Shown one piece after another: positions 1-6,746 of a stretch of DNA of 13,388 bases. The notes under the pieces are model-generated. The model was not told where the DNA came from, made no database searches, and saw only the letters and a list, made by a program, of their open reading frames with translations. The translations under genes were made by a program, and so were the position numbers. The number at the start of each line of letters is the position of its first letter. Position 1 is the first letter of the stretch. Location: assembly GCA_964605095.1 (NCBI GenBank), contig CAZSBS010000129.1, positions 1-13,388 of the forward strand, written 5' to 3'. This DNA is from JAUWQU01 sp964605095. Lineage in GTDB: Bacteria > Planctomycetota > Phycisphaerae > SM23-33.

Positions 1-338
1 GCGAAGCCGCGGGGGTCGCGCGCGGCGTCGGCTGAGCCCTTCTCGCCCCCTACTGTCGAAAACCTCGCGAATACCTCGGTCTTCTTGCCGGCCTTGGAGA
101 GGAACCTGGCCCGCGTGTACTTGCTCATGTCGGCCATGCACTCGAACACGCCGTGTGCCCCGGCCCCCTTGGCATGCACGACCCGCTCGGGTATCCGCTC
201 GCGGTTGAAGTGGGCGAGTTTCTCCATCAGATGCACGTCCTGCATCAGGGCCGGGCCGCGCGGCCCGGCGGTCAGGGTGTTCTGATCGTCGTCGACCGAT
301 ATCCCTGAGGCGGTTGTCAGCTTCTTGTTCTTTGCCAT
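1..338 (-). CDS. katA: Haem catalase, N-terminal part (3' end outside window)
   Basis: Clade-type monofunctional haem catalase, which converts hydrogen peroxide to water and oxygen, usually in the cytoplasm. Only the first 112 residues lie in the window. They match the family start well: a TAGPRGPALMQDVHLMEKLAHF block at about residues 23-44 (conserved lead-in), then ERIPERVVHAKGAGAHG, which carries the catalytic distal His at residue 55. ARFSTVGGEKGSADAARDPRGF follows and runs off the window edge. The ATG at 336-338 has a strong Shine-Dalgarno AAGGAGA about 7 bases upstream. The gene lies just downstream of a Fur/PerR-type regulator remnant on the same strand, the classic perR-katA arrangement. 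Two small inverted repeats in the gap may be operator sites. No defect is visible in the part present. The family assignment is secure; the completeness of the gene cannot be judged here. Confidence 0.95.
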   Translation of the reverse strand, partial: MAKNKKLTTASGISVDDDQNTLTAGPRGPALMQDVHLMEKLAHFNRERIPERVVHAKGAGAHGVFECMADMSKYTRARFLSKAGKKTEVFARFSTVGGEKGSADAARDPRGF

Positions 339-361
339 GATCTTTCTCCTTTGCAATTTGC

Positions 362-389
362 TAGTTTGTACTATCTCGTAACTCTTACG
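362..389 (-). promoter_or_regulatory. Two inverted repeats upstream of katA, candidate operator
   Basis: The short gap between the regulator remnant and katA holds two small palindromes. One is CGTAA-CTC-TTACG at 377-389 (5-3-5, perfect arms). The other is TAGT-TTGT-ACTA at 362-373 (4-4-4, perfect arms). The gap is AT-rich compared with the surrounding genes. Their position directly before katA suits a peroxide-responsive operator or promoter element, but neither matches the classical Per box closely, so binding by a Fur-family protein is inference only. Confidence 0.35.
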
Positions 390-407
390 GTTAAAGGCCA
401 AAAAGAT

Positions 408-830
408 CTATATCGGCGAACGTCGCCGGCCCTTTGCCTTTCTGCCGGCACACGATAAGCATATACCGCGAACCTGCACTTGTGCGGATTCGACGGTGCC
501 AAAGGCTTTGTTTGACTGACTTGTGGATCGGCAACTCGTCCATGGCCTCGCTGGAGAAGTCCTTCACCATGCCGCAGACCTTGCAGACGAAGTGGTGATG
601 GCGGTCCATGTTGGCGTCGTACCGGGCGGGGCCGCCAAGGGCTCCAGTCCTGCGGATTAGGCCTTTGCTCTCCAGGGTCGCCAGGGTTCGGTAGACCGTG
701 TCCCGTACACCTGAAACCTTCTTTTCGGAACAGGTATTGAACTGGCCGGCTCGATCTGGGATGATCGTGGGCATGATGCTATTAGCAACTGTTTTTGCCA
801 TGAGGGCCGCAATGTTCACAGCCACTCCAT
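408..830 (-). pseudogene. perR: Fur/PerR-family regulator, broken by frameshifts
   Basis: Fur-family metal-dependent repressor; the PerR branch senses peroxide and usually represses catalase. The DNA-recognition helix KVSGVRDTVYRTLATLESKGL, the RYDANMDRHHHFVC metal-binding stretch and the first zinc pair CKVC are intact in one frame. After IHKSVK the frame is lost at a tandem CAAACAAA (507-514 on the plus strand). Removing one CAAA unit gives KAFGTVESAQVQVRGI followed by CLSCAGRKAKG, which restores the second Cys-x2-Cys, with a TAG stop at 408-410. As it stands the original frame runs on to 391 with an unrelated tail and only one Cys pair. Upstream of the recognition helix, family-like pieces appear in three frames: LRPSWQKQLLI at 780-812, HDHP at 758-769, then DRAGQFNTCSEKK. 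The start is therefore not definable. Family identity is confident; PerR rather than Fur or Zur rests mainly on the neighbouring catalase gene. Confidence 0.8.
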
Positions 831-2467
831 CACCGCTTAGCCAGTCCTACATCGCGCCCACGCGTGTGGTCTGGATGTCCGAGAAGGGCGTGAGAGGCGC
901 CGAGAACCTGCTTAAGCGCCATCCCGGCCAGGCCGTTCTTGCCGAGCCGATCCCGCCGTGCGTGCTGAGCGACAATGCCGGCGTGCTGCTGGACTTCGGC
1001 ACCGAACTGCAAGGATCGGTGGAGATCTTCACGCCGATGTTCTCCGGCAAGAAGATGCGGCGGGTCCACGTTCGGTTCGGCGAGTCGGCGTCGGAGGCGA
1101 TGGCCACGCTGGGCGAGAAGAACGCCGGCAACGACCACGCGATCCGCGACCAGGTCGTCACGCTGCCGTGGCTCGGCGGGATCACGATCGGGCAAAGCGG
1201 CTTTCGCTTCGTGAGGATAGACGCCGAGGCGGGCGAGACGGTGCCCATCACGCAGGTCCGTGCGGTGCTGACCATCCGCGACATCCCTTATGTCGGCGCG
1301 TTTACGTGCGACGACGAGCGGCTCAACCGCATCTGGAAGGTCGGGGCGTACACCGTCCACCTGAACATGCAGGACTACCTCTGGGACGGCATCAAGCGCG
1401 ATCGGCTGGTCTGGATCGGCGACATGGGTCCCGAGGTCAGCACGATCGACGCGGTATTCGGGTTCAACGATGTCGTGCCCCGCAGCCTCGATCTGACGCG
1501 CGACATAACGCCGCCCACTCAGTGGATGAACGGGATCAGCAGCTACTCTATGTGGTGGGTGCTGATCCACGAGCAGTGGTGGCTCCATCACGGCAATCGC
1601 GAGTATCTTGCCCGGCAGAAGCCATATTTGCAGGCGCTGCTTGGCAAGTTGGCCGGACTCGTGGGTCCTGACGGCCACGAAAGAATCGATGGAATGCGAT
1701 TTCTCGACTGGCCCAGCTCGCCGAACCGCCAGGGCGTCACCGCCGGGCTCCAGGCCCTGCTGGTGATGACGCTGGATGCCGGCGACCGGCTGATGACAAC
1801 CCTGGAGGACCCGGACACCGCCAAACTCTGCGCCGATGCCGCCGCGCGTGCTCGCAAGGTCGTGCCCGACGCGAACGGTTCAAAGTCCGGCGCCGCCCTG
1901 CTGGTGCTGGCCGGCATGGCGGACGCCAAGCAGACCGCGACCAAGATCCTGGAGGTGGGCGGCGCTAAGGGTTTGTCCACGTTCTATGGGTTCTACGTTC
2001 TCGAGGCGCTGGGCAAGGCCGGTCAGACCGAGGCCGCGCTGGACATGGTCCGCACTTACTGGGGAGCTATGCTCGATCGCGGCGCGACGACGTTCTGGGA
2101 AGACTTCAACCTGGATTGGCTCGAAGGCACCGGCCGAATCGACGAACTCGTGCCGCCCGGCAAGAAAGACATTCACGGAGATTTCGGCGCGTATTGCTAT
2201 ACCGGATTCCGGCACAGCCTTTGTCACGGCTGGGCAAGCGGACCGACCGCGTGGCTCAGCGGACACGTTCTGGGCGTCAAGCCGCTCGAGCCGGGCTGCA
2301 AACGCGTCCTCGTCTCACCGCACATGGGCAACCTCAAGTGGGTCGAAGGCGCCTATCCCACTCCGCGGGGGCCCATCAAGCTCCACCACGAGCGCCAACC
2401 GGACGGCACGGTCAAGTCCACTATCCAGGCGCCGCCCGGTATCGAGATCCTGCGCGAGTCAAAGTAG
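812..2467 (+). CDS. GH78-like alpha-L-rhamnosidase, short form
   Basis: Probable glycoside hydrolase of the GH78 rhamnosidase type, cutting terminal alpha-L-rhamnose from polysaccharides or glycosides by inversion. A beta-sandwich-like lead (APTRVVWMSEKGV, VLLDFGTELQG) precedes an (alpha/alpha)6 barrel region. The family active-site segment reads DYLWDGIKRDRLVWIGD; from memory of GH78 it aligns with DxPxRERxxWxGD, so Asp197 stands where the general acid is normally Glu. The second catalytic Glu is likely Glu430 in ATTFWEDFN. The C-terminal HGWASGPTAWLSGHVLGV and the beta-domain are typical. At 551 residues it lacks the N-terminal accessory domains of longer GH78 enzymes. The chosen ATG has GAGGG five bases upstream. 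An upstream ATG at 761 would add a hydrophobic leader, but that stretch is antisense to the regulator remnant and has a poor ribosome site, so secretion is uncertain. It converges with the next gene. Confidence 0.8.
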   Translation: MFTATPSPLSQSYIAPTRVVWMSEKGVRGAENLLKRHPGQAVLAEPIPPCVLSDNAGVLLDFGTELQGSVEIFTPMFSGKKMRRVHVRFGESASEAMATLGEKNAGNDHAIRDQVVTLPWLGGITIGQSGFRFVRIDAEAGETVPITQVRAVLTIRDIPYVGAFTCDDERLNRIWKVGAYTVHLNMQDYLWDGIKRDRLVWIGDMGPEVSTIDAVFGFNDVVPRSLDLTRDITPPTQWMNGISSYSMWWVLIHEQWWLHHGNREYLARQKPYLQALLGKLAGLVGPDGHERIDGMRFLDWPSSPNRQGVTAGLQALLVMTLDAGDRLMTTLEDPDTAKLCADAAARARKVVPDANGSKSGAALLVLAGMADAKQTATKILEVGGAKGLSTFYGFYVLEALGKAGQTEAALDMVRTYWGAMLDRGATTFWEDFNLDWLEGTGRIDELVPPGKKDIHGDFGAYCYTGFRHSLCHGWASGPTAWLSGHVLGVKPLEPGCKRVLVSPHMGNLKWVEGAYPTPRGPIKLHHERQPDGTVKSTIQAPPGIEILRESK

Positions 2468-2552
2468 TGATCCGCTGGCCACGGGACTCGTCTGCCTCAG
2501 GCCTCGGCGGCGGTGCTGGCTCGCCCGATGTAAAAGCCGCCCCGGCCAGCCG

Positions 2553-5500
2553 CTACTTACCGTAGCAGACGACCGTGCCATCCTTGAGGCTTATGTAGAG
2601 TTTTCCGCCAGCCACGGCGGCGCCGTCGAAGACCGGCATCGCGGGCAACTTGGTTTCCGAAAGCTTCCTGCCGTCAGCGGCGGCGACTAAGCGAAGGTAC
2701 ACGCCTTTTTCGCCCTCGAAGCCGGCCAGGGCCTCGGCCTCGTTCTCGAAGGCCAGTATCCCGGAGCTTTTTTTGCCGAGGTCGGCCGGACCCGCCACGG
2801 CGAGCTTGTCACCGGCAAGGACCATCGCGCGGGCGACGATCGAGCCTGTGTCGGCCCAGTCGGGCACAGGCTTGGCCGGGGCTTTTCCATTGGCCTTAGC
2901 CTTGGGCGTATTGGCAGCCTTGGCCGGCCTTGGGCCCCCGAGGGGCGCGGCTTGCTTGCTTCGGCGGATGTTCTTGCTTTCGGGCGCGTCCGCCCCAGCC
3001 GGCGGCGTCGGGGCCGAACGCTTCATGCGGAACAGCCGGTACTCGTCCAGCTTGTGCCCGACGGGGCCGTTGGCGACTTTCGTCCGCCCATAGCCGTAGA
3101 CGGCCTCGTCGGTGAAGCACAGGATTCGCCCGGCGGGGTATCTGTTGGCGGCGTTGGCCCAGCCACCCCATCCGGCACCGATCTTCTCGCCGACAATCCA
3201 GTACGAACGGACGAACCATTCCTCGCCGAGAAAGCTCGTTATGGAAAACAGCCTGTCCTTGGGGTTGTCCGTGCGGGCGCCGGATTTGTCGAAGGTGAAG
3301 TACTTCAGGAATACGTTGCTGCCGTCGCCGGAGAGGATGTCCGACGTGGCGCCCTCCATATCGAAGCCCGCCTCGGGCACGAGCTGTGCGCCCGTATCGG
3401 GGTCGAGCTGGCAGAGAATCGTCCGCGAGAGTTGCCGCCCGCTGGCTGGGTTGAGCCGGTATAGCACCAGCCCGCCGTCGAGGAAGGAGCATCGCCCAGC
3501 CACCGCGTAAAGGTTGTCGTTCTGCACGAGCACGGCCCCATGCACTGGCCAGGCCGACTCGATCTGCCCGTACGCCTCGACCAGCCTGTCCTTCGGCGCG
3601 GCCTGGAACCGCCACACAAGCCTGCCGTCGGCAGCGGCCAGGCAGTATATCCACCCGTCGGCGGCGCCGAAGAGGACTGTGCCCTTGTAAACGGTCGCCG
3701 CGCTGTCGATCCGCCCGCCGGCTGTGTATCGCCAGACCTCCCGCCCATCGTCGGCCGAGAGGGCGTGGATAGTGTGCGTATCGACCGACGCGACAAACGC
3801 CAAACCGCCCGCGACGACCGGCTGGGTGAGCTTGCCGCCGACCTTGGCGGACCACTTGCACACCGGCGCATCCGGAAGCGAGCAGGCGGCGGCGCCGCTG
3901 CGGGCCACGTCGCGGCGGTACATGGGCCAGTCGTCGGCCTTCGGTGCCTCGGCCTTTGGGGCCTCGCCGTACGCCGGGCCTTTCACCAGGACCGGCTCGG
4001 CCGGGAATGGCATGTGCCCGCTGGGGTCCCGTTGCGGCGCGGCCGCGAAGAAGCCGGGCACCTTGACCGTCAGGAAACACGCGCAGGCGTCCGGCGGGGC
4101 GTAGATCAGCCCGTTGGCGGGCATGATGCCGTACTGGCACGTGCCGCGGATCCAACTGTTGTTGCTTAGCCAGCCCTTGTCGAGATCGAGCACCTCGACG
4201 CCGGACGCGCCTTTGAAGATGAACCGCGTGGACGCCTTGTCGCGGTAGCAACGGTGATGGGGCATGCCAACCCGCGGACCTTTGGTGTTGATGGTCTTGC
4301 GGACCGCGCCGGTCTCGAGGTCCAGGCCCTTGAAGGCCGTGCCCACCCACACGACGTCGCCGACAACGAACAGGTCCACCGGCGAGTTGTAGCCTTCATT
4401 GCAGTCGGCCGACCATAGCTCCTTGCCGTCGGCGACCGCGTAGGCCCGCAGCGTACACTTGCCGCTGCGCGGAAAACCCTTCGCGTTCCACCCGTCGACG
4501 CCCCAGGCCACCGAGCCGGCCGAGGGCGGGTCCGTCTTGCCGGCATCGCGGTCGGCACAGAGTAAGACTTCGTCGGTAGCCACCAGCGTGGGGGCCGAGA
4601 AGCTCATCCGCAGCGACGGAGTCTGGCGCGGCGCGAGCCAGAACTGCTTGCCGGACCGCGCGTCGAGGCAGGTCACGCCGGCTGAGCTTTGGTAGTACAC
4701 CCGCGAGCCCTTTGTCGCCAGCGTCTGCGGCAGGAGGAACTCGGCGCTGGTGAAGTCCTTCTTCCAGAGCTGCCTGCCGGTGGCGGCCTCAATGGCTGCG
4801 ATGAACCGGAAGCCCGTCGGCGCTGGCTCGCCCCGGGCGGACAGTCCGCCGCCGCGGCGGTCGATCTCGCTGGTGCCGACTGCCAGGTACAGCACACCAT
4901 CGTCGAAGATGATCTCCTCGGCAGCCCGCGTGCCGGCGTACTCACGGATAACGCTGCCGCTCGCGGCGTCCAGCGCGACCACGGGTTTGCCCAGCCCGAG
5001 CGTGACGTAGACCGTCTGGCCCACAGCCACCAGGCGGCGGGGCAGGTCCACCGGGCCGCTTCGGAAGTGGCGCAGGTGGTCGGTCCAGGGACCGATGGAC
5101 TTTTTCCACAACAGCGTGCCGTTGAAGGCGTCGCGGGCGACAAGCTTCCAGTCGCCGAGGTAGCGGATAGAGACCAGCGGGGCCTCATCGACGATGTAAA
5201 AGAGCCTGCCCGCCGAGCACACAGCGGCGCTCATACTGGCCAGTTCCTCGTGGCTTCGGCCCCAGCGCGGCTCGGAGACCCACTGGATAGACCGCGGGAT
5301 GCCCACGCGAGTGTCGTGGGCGACGGCGTTGTTGTCCGGCCCGTGAAGGTAGTGCGTCCAGTCGTCGATGTCCGCCGGCCATGGCTTGACGATCTTTCTG
5401 CCGGCGACAAACGCCACCCCGCCGGGCACCAGCACCCGCATTATCTCGGCCTCGGGCACCTTGGCGCCGGCCGAGGCAATAAGCAGATTGACCAGGTCGT

Positions 5501-5813
5501 TGGTGTACGGAAGGCTCTTGCCGTCGTAGAGCCCGATGGAGACCTTGCCGTAGAGCTTGAGGTCCAGCACGTTCTTCCGAGCGGCCTGTGCCTGGGCTTC
5601 GGTTTCAGCCAGGCCCTGGACAAGGTAGCGGTCGTCGAGCAGCAGCTTGGCGGTATCACGCCCGTCCCCGCAGCCGAGGTGGACGACCAGCCCGCCCTTG
5701 ACGCCGGAGTTGCCGGCAAGGTCCGCCACGTCTCCGCGGGCCGAAGTCCAGCCCGACAGCACCAACAGAAGGCAAGGGATCAACGCGCTCCTCAACGTCA
5801 GCTTTTCCGTCAT
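2553..5813 (-). CDS. Exported methyltransferase-like / PQQ beta-propeller protein
   Basis: Large protein of 1086 residues, a domain combination I associate with planctomycetes; function unknown. The signal peptide (about 1-27, LIPCLLLVLSGWTSARG) is followed at about 37-140 by a class I SAM-methyltransferase-like Rossmann unit with HLGCGDG as motif I and RVLVPGGVAFV as a late strand. A linker KPWPADIDDWTHYLHGPDNN leads into the first set of PQQ-type propeller blades (ALDAASGSVIREY, ARDAFNGTLLWKK). A second set starts after DDWPMYRRDVARSGA (HALSADDGREVWRY, CLAAADGRLVWRF). A Pro/Ala/Lys-rich stretch near residues 950-1000 interrupts the end. The start chosen has GGTGGAG about nine bases upstream; an in-frame ATG at 5855 would put 14 residues before the signal peptide. 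Export would place the methyltransferase fold away from cytoplasmic SAM, so catalysis is doubtful. It probably acts as a periplasmic or surface binding scaffold. Confidence 0.85.
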   Translation of the reverse strand: MTEKLTLRSALIPCLLLVLSGWTSARGDVADLAGNSGVKGGLVVHLGCGDGRDTAKLLLDDRYLVQGLAETEAQAQAARKNVLDLKLYGKVSIGLYDGKSLPYTNDLVNLLIASAGAKVPEAEIMRVLVPGGVAFVAGRKIVKPWPADIDDWTHYLHGPDNNAVAHDTRVGIPRSIQWVSEPRWGRSHEELASMSAAVCSAGRLFYIVDEAPLVSIRYLGDWKLVARDAFNGTLLWKKSIGPWTDHLRHFRSGPVDLPRRLVAVGQTVYVTLGLGKPVVALDAASGSVIREYAGTRAAEEIIFDDGVLYLAVGTSEIDRRGGGLSARGEPAPTGFRFIAAIEAATGRQLWKKDFTSAEFLLPQTLATKGSRVYYQSSAGVTCLDARSGKQFWLAPRQTPSLRMSFSAPTLVATDEVLLCADRDAGKTDPPSAGSVAWGVDGWNAKGFPRSGKCTLRAYAVADGKELWSADCNEGYNSPVDLFVVGDVVWVGTAFKGLDLETGAVRKTINTKGPRVGMPHHRCYRDKASTRFIFKGASGVEVLDLDKGWLSNNSWIRGTCQYGIMPANGLIYAPPDACACFLTVKVPGFFAAAPQRDPSGHMPFPAEPVLVKGPAYGEAPKAEAPKADDWPMYRRDVARSGAAACSLPDAPVCKWSAKVGGKLTQPVVAGGLAFVASVDTHTIHALSADDGREVWRYTAGGRIDSAATVYKGTVLFGAADGWIYCLAAADGRLVWRFQAAPKDRLVEAYGQIESAWPVHGAVLVQNDNLYAVAGRCSFLDGGLVLYRLNPASGRQLSRTILCQLDPDTGAQLVPEAGFDMEGATSDILSGDGSNVFLKYFTFDKSGARTDNPKDRLFSITSFLGEEWFVRSYWIVGEKIGAGWGGWANAANRYPAGRILCFTDEAVYGYGRTKVANGPVGHKLDEYRLFRMKRSAPTPPAGADAPESKNIRRSKQAAPLGGPRPAKAANTPKAKANGKAPAKPVPDWADTGSIVARAMVLAGDKLAVAGPADLGKKSSGILAFENEAEALAGFEGEKGVYLRLVAAADGRKLSETKLPAMPVFDGAAVAGGKLYISLKDGTVVCYGK

Positions 5814-5931
5814 GTTGTCATGCTCCACCCATCGCCCCGCCACAGGTAAGTGCATTTGGCTCGTCGCAACAAGAAACCCGGCCGGTTTGATTTTACCCTA
5901 TCGACGCCGCAAGGAAAACAGGATTGGGATT

Positions 5932-5962
5932 CCCGCGAGCCGGCGTGAGCGACCGGCGCGGG
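5932..5962. other. GC-rich bulged hairpin next to the terminator
   Basis: CCCGCG-AG-CCGG pairs with CCGG-CGCGGG across a short loop, leaving a two-base bulge. It lies directly beside the intrinsic terminator at 5968-6000, between the convergent-side end of the cold-shock gene and the upstream region of the PQQ gene. No T-tract follows it, so it is not itself a typical terminator. A role in RNA end protection is possible but unsupported. Confidence 0.3.
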
Positions 5963-5967
5963 CGCAT

Positions 5968-6000
5968 AAAAAAGGCGCCGTCGCGAGGACGGCGCCTTTT
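5968..6000 (-). terminator. Intrinsic terminator of the cold-shock gene
   Basis: A perfect 13-bp stem (AAAAGGCGCCGTC with its complement, arms 5970-5982 and 5988-6000) closes a five-base loop and is followed on the minus strand by a run of six T. It starts 36 bases after the csp stop codon, the expected position. The plus strand also ends the stem in four T, so it could work weakly in both directions. Confidence 0.9.
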
Positions 6001-6036
6001 GCTACTTGTCATTCGTGATTCGCCTCGCGGCGGGTC

Positions 6037-6237
6037 TTACGCCTTTTGGACGTTGATGGCCTTGGGACCCTTGGGGCCCTGGGTCATCTCGAACGTCACG
6101 GACTCGCCCTCGGCGAGGGTCTTGAAGCCTTCGCCCTGGATGTCGCCGTGGTGGACGAACGCGTCAGTGCCATCGTCGGACGTGATGAACCCGAAGCCCT
6201 TGGTCTCGTTGAACCACTTCACCTTACCTGTTGCCAT
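6037..6237 (-). CDS. Cold-shock-domain protein (CspA family)
   Basis: Small single-domain nucleic-acid-binding protein of 66 residues, the normal length. Proteins of this family bind single-stranded RNA and DNA and act as RNA chaperones in the cytoplasm. The sequence shows the family OB-fold start GKVKWFNETKGFGFI, with RNP1 KGFGFI at 13-18 and RNP2 DAFVHH at 25-30, and ends with the usual VTFEMTQGPKGPKAINV. The ATG is preceded by GGAAAGAG at an acceptable distance. It is followed by a strong intrinsic terminator, so it is probably a single-gene transcript. The gene-free stretch upstream leaves room for the long 5' leader typical of cold-shock genes. Which paralogue it is (cold-induced or constitutive) cannot be told from the sequence. 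Confidence 0.97.
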   Translation of the reverse strand: MATGKVKWFNETKGFGFITSDDGTDAFVHHGDIQGEGFKTLAEGESVTFEMTQGPKGPKAINVQKA

Positions 6238-6746
6238 AACTGTGCTCTTTCCAAATCAGCAGATGGGATTCGCTAGCATGATCATCCAAGCAAACTTCTC
6301 CGCGACGGTGAAGTGAAAACATTCACGTTGCCGGAAAACCCGGGTGCAAGCTGCAAACGACGACGGCTGCCAACCGCGTCTGCCGGCGTCGTGAAGAACC
6401 TTTCCTCAACGGCCACCGGCCCAATCGAGAGTACATGTTCACACCTCGGCTGAAAAAAGTCAAGAATATTTTGCGAATCCGCAAGTCCGTCCGCTTCCGC
6501 GACTCCGATGGGCCGGGAAGGCACGTTGCCCGCCATGCTAGGCCGGGACGAGGCACATCTATCAGGCCGCTATAAGATGTTCCCCACGCGGGCCCTCCGC
6601 GTGAGACCTGCTTTTTGATCAGAAAAGGTTCCCGACCCCTGATACCCCTGACCCCTGATACCCCATCGCTCGCGCTGCCGGATGTGATTTTCGGGATGGA
6701 CACGTAGTAGAAACCGGGGCCAACCGCGACATCGCTACAAGGATCT
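6238..6746. other. Gene-free stretch upstream of csp
   Basis: No coding region with family-like sequence is visible on either strand. The part next to csp should hold its promoter and leader. A TTGACT box on the minus strand (plus-strand AGTCAA at 6459-6464) could be a -35, but no good -10 follows at the right spacing. A perfect 7-bp hairpin CACGCGG-GCCCT-CCGCGTG lies at 6585-6603 without an adjacent T-tract in the minus direction. A short direct repeat lies at 6635-6665. The rest shows nothing I can interpret. Confidence 0.5.
6635..6665. repeat. Short tandem direct repeat (ACCCCTGATACCCC)
   Basis: ACCCCTGATACCCC occurs twice, at 6635-6648 and 6651-6664, sixteen bases apart, inside a C-rich tract that begins AAAAGGTTCCCGACCCC. 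The AAAAGGTTCC lead resembles motifs I recall around REP-associated tyrosine transposases, but that is from memory and no transposase lies nearby. It sits 80-110 bases past the stop of the PEP-CTERM gene. Confidence 0.5.

Noticed and set aside
698..811. Upstream GTG/ATG starts for the glycosidase giving a signal-peptide-like leader
   Set aside because: The leader is antisense to the Fur-family N-terminus, has no positively charged n-region and no ribosome site; the ATG at 812 has GAGGG at good spacing.
3540..4169. Long open frame antisense to the PQQ protein
   Set aside because: High GC content leaves long open antisense frames; its translation has no domain pattern while the opposite strand has clear propeller blades.
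4689..5849. 386-codon open frame antisense to the methyltransferase-like region
   Set aside because: It mirrors codons of the real gene, has no recognised motif and lacks a ribosome site.
6585..6603. Hairpin as terminator of the PEP-CTERM gene
   Set aside because: No T-tract follows on the minus strand and it is about 145 bases beyond the stop codon.
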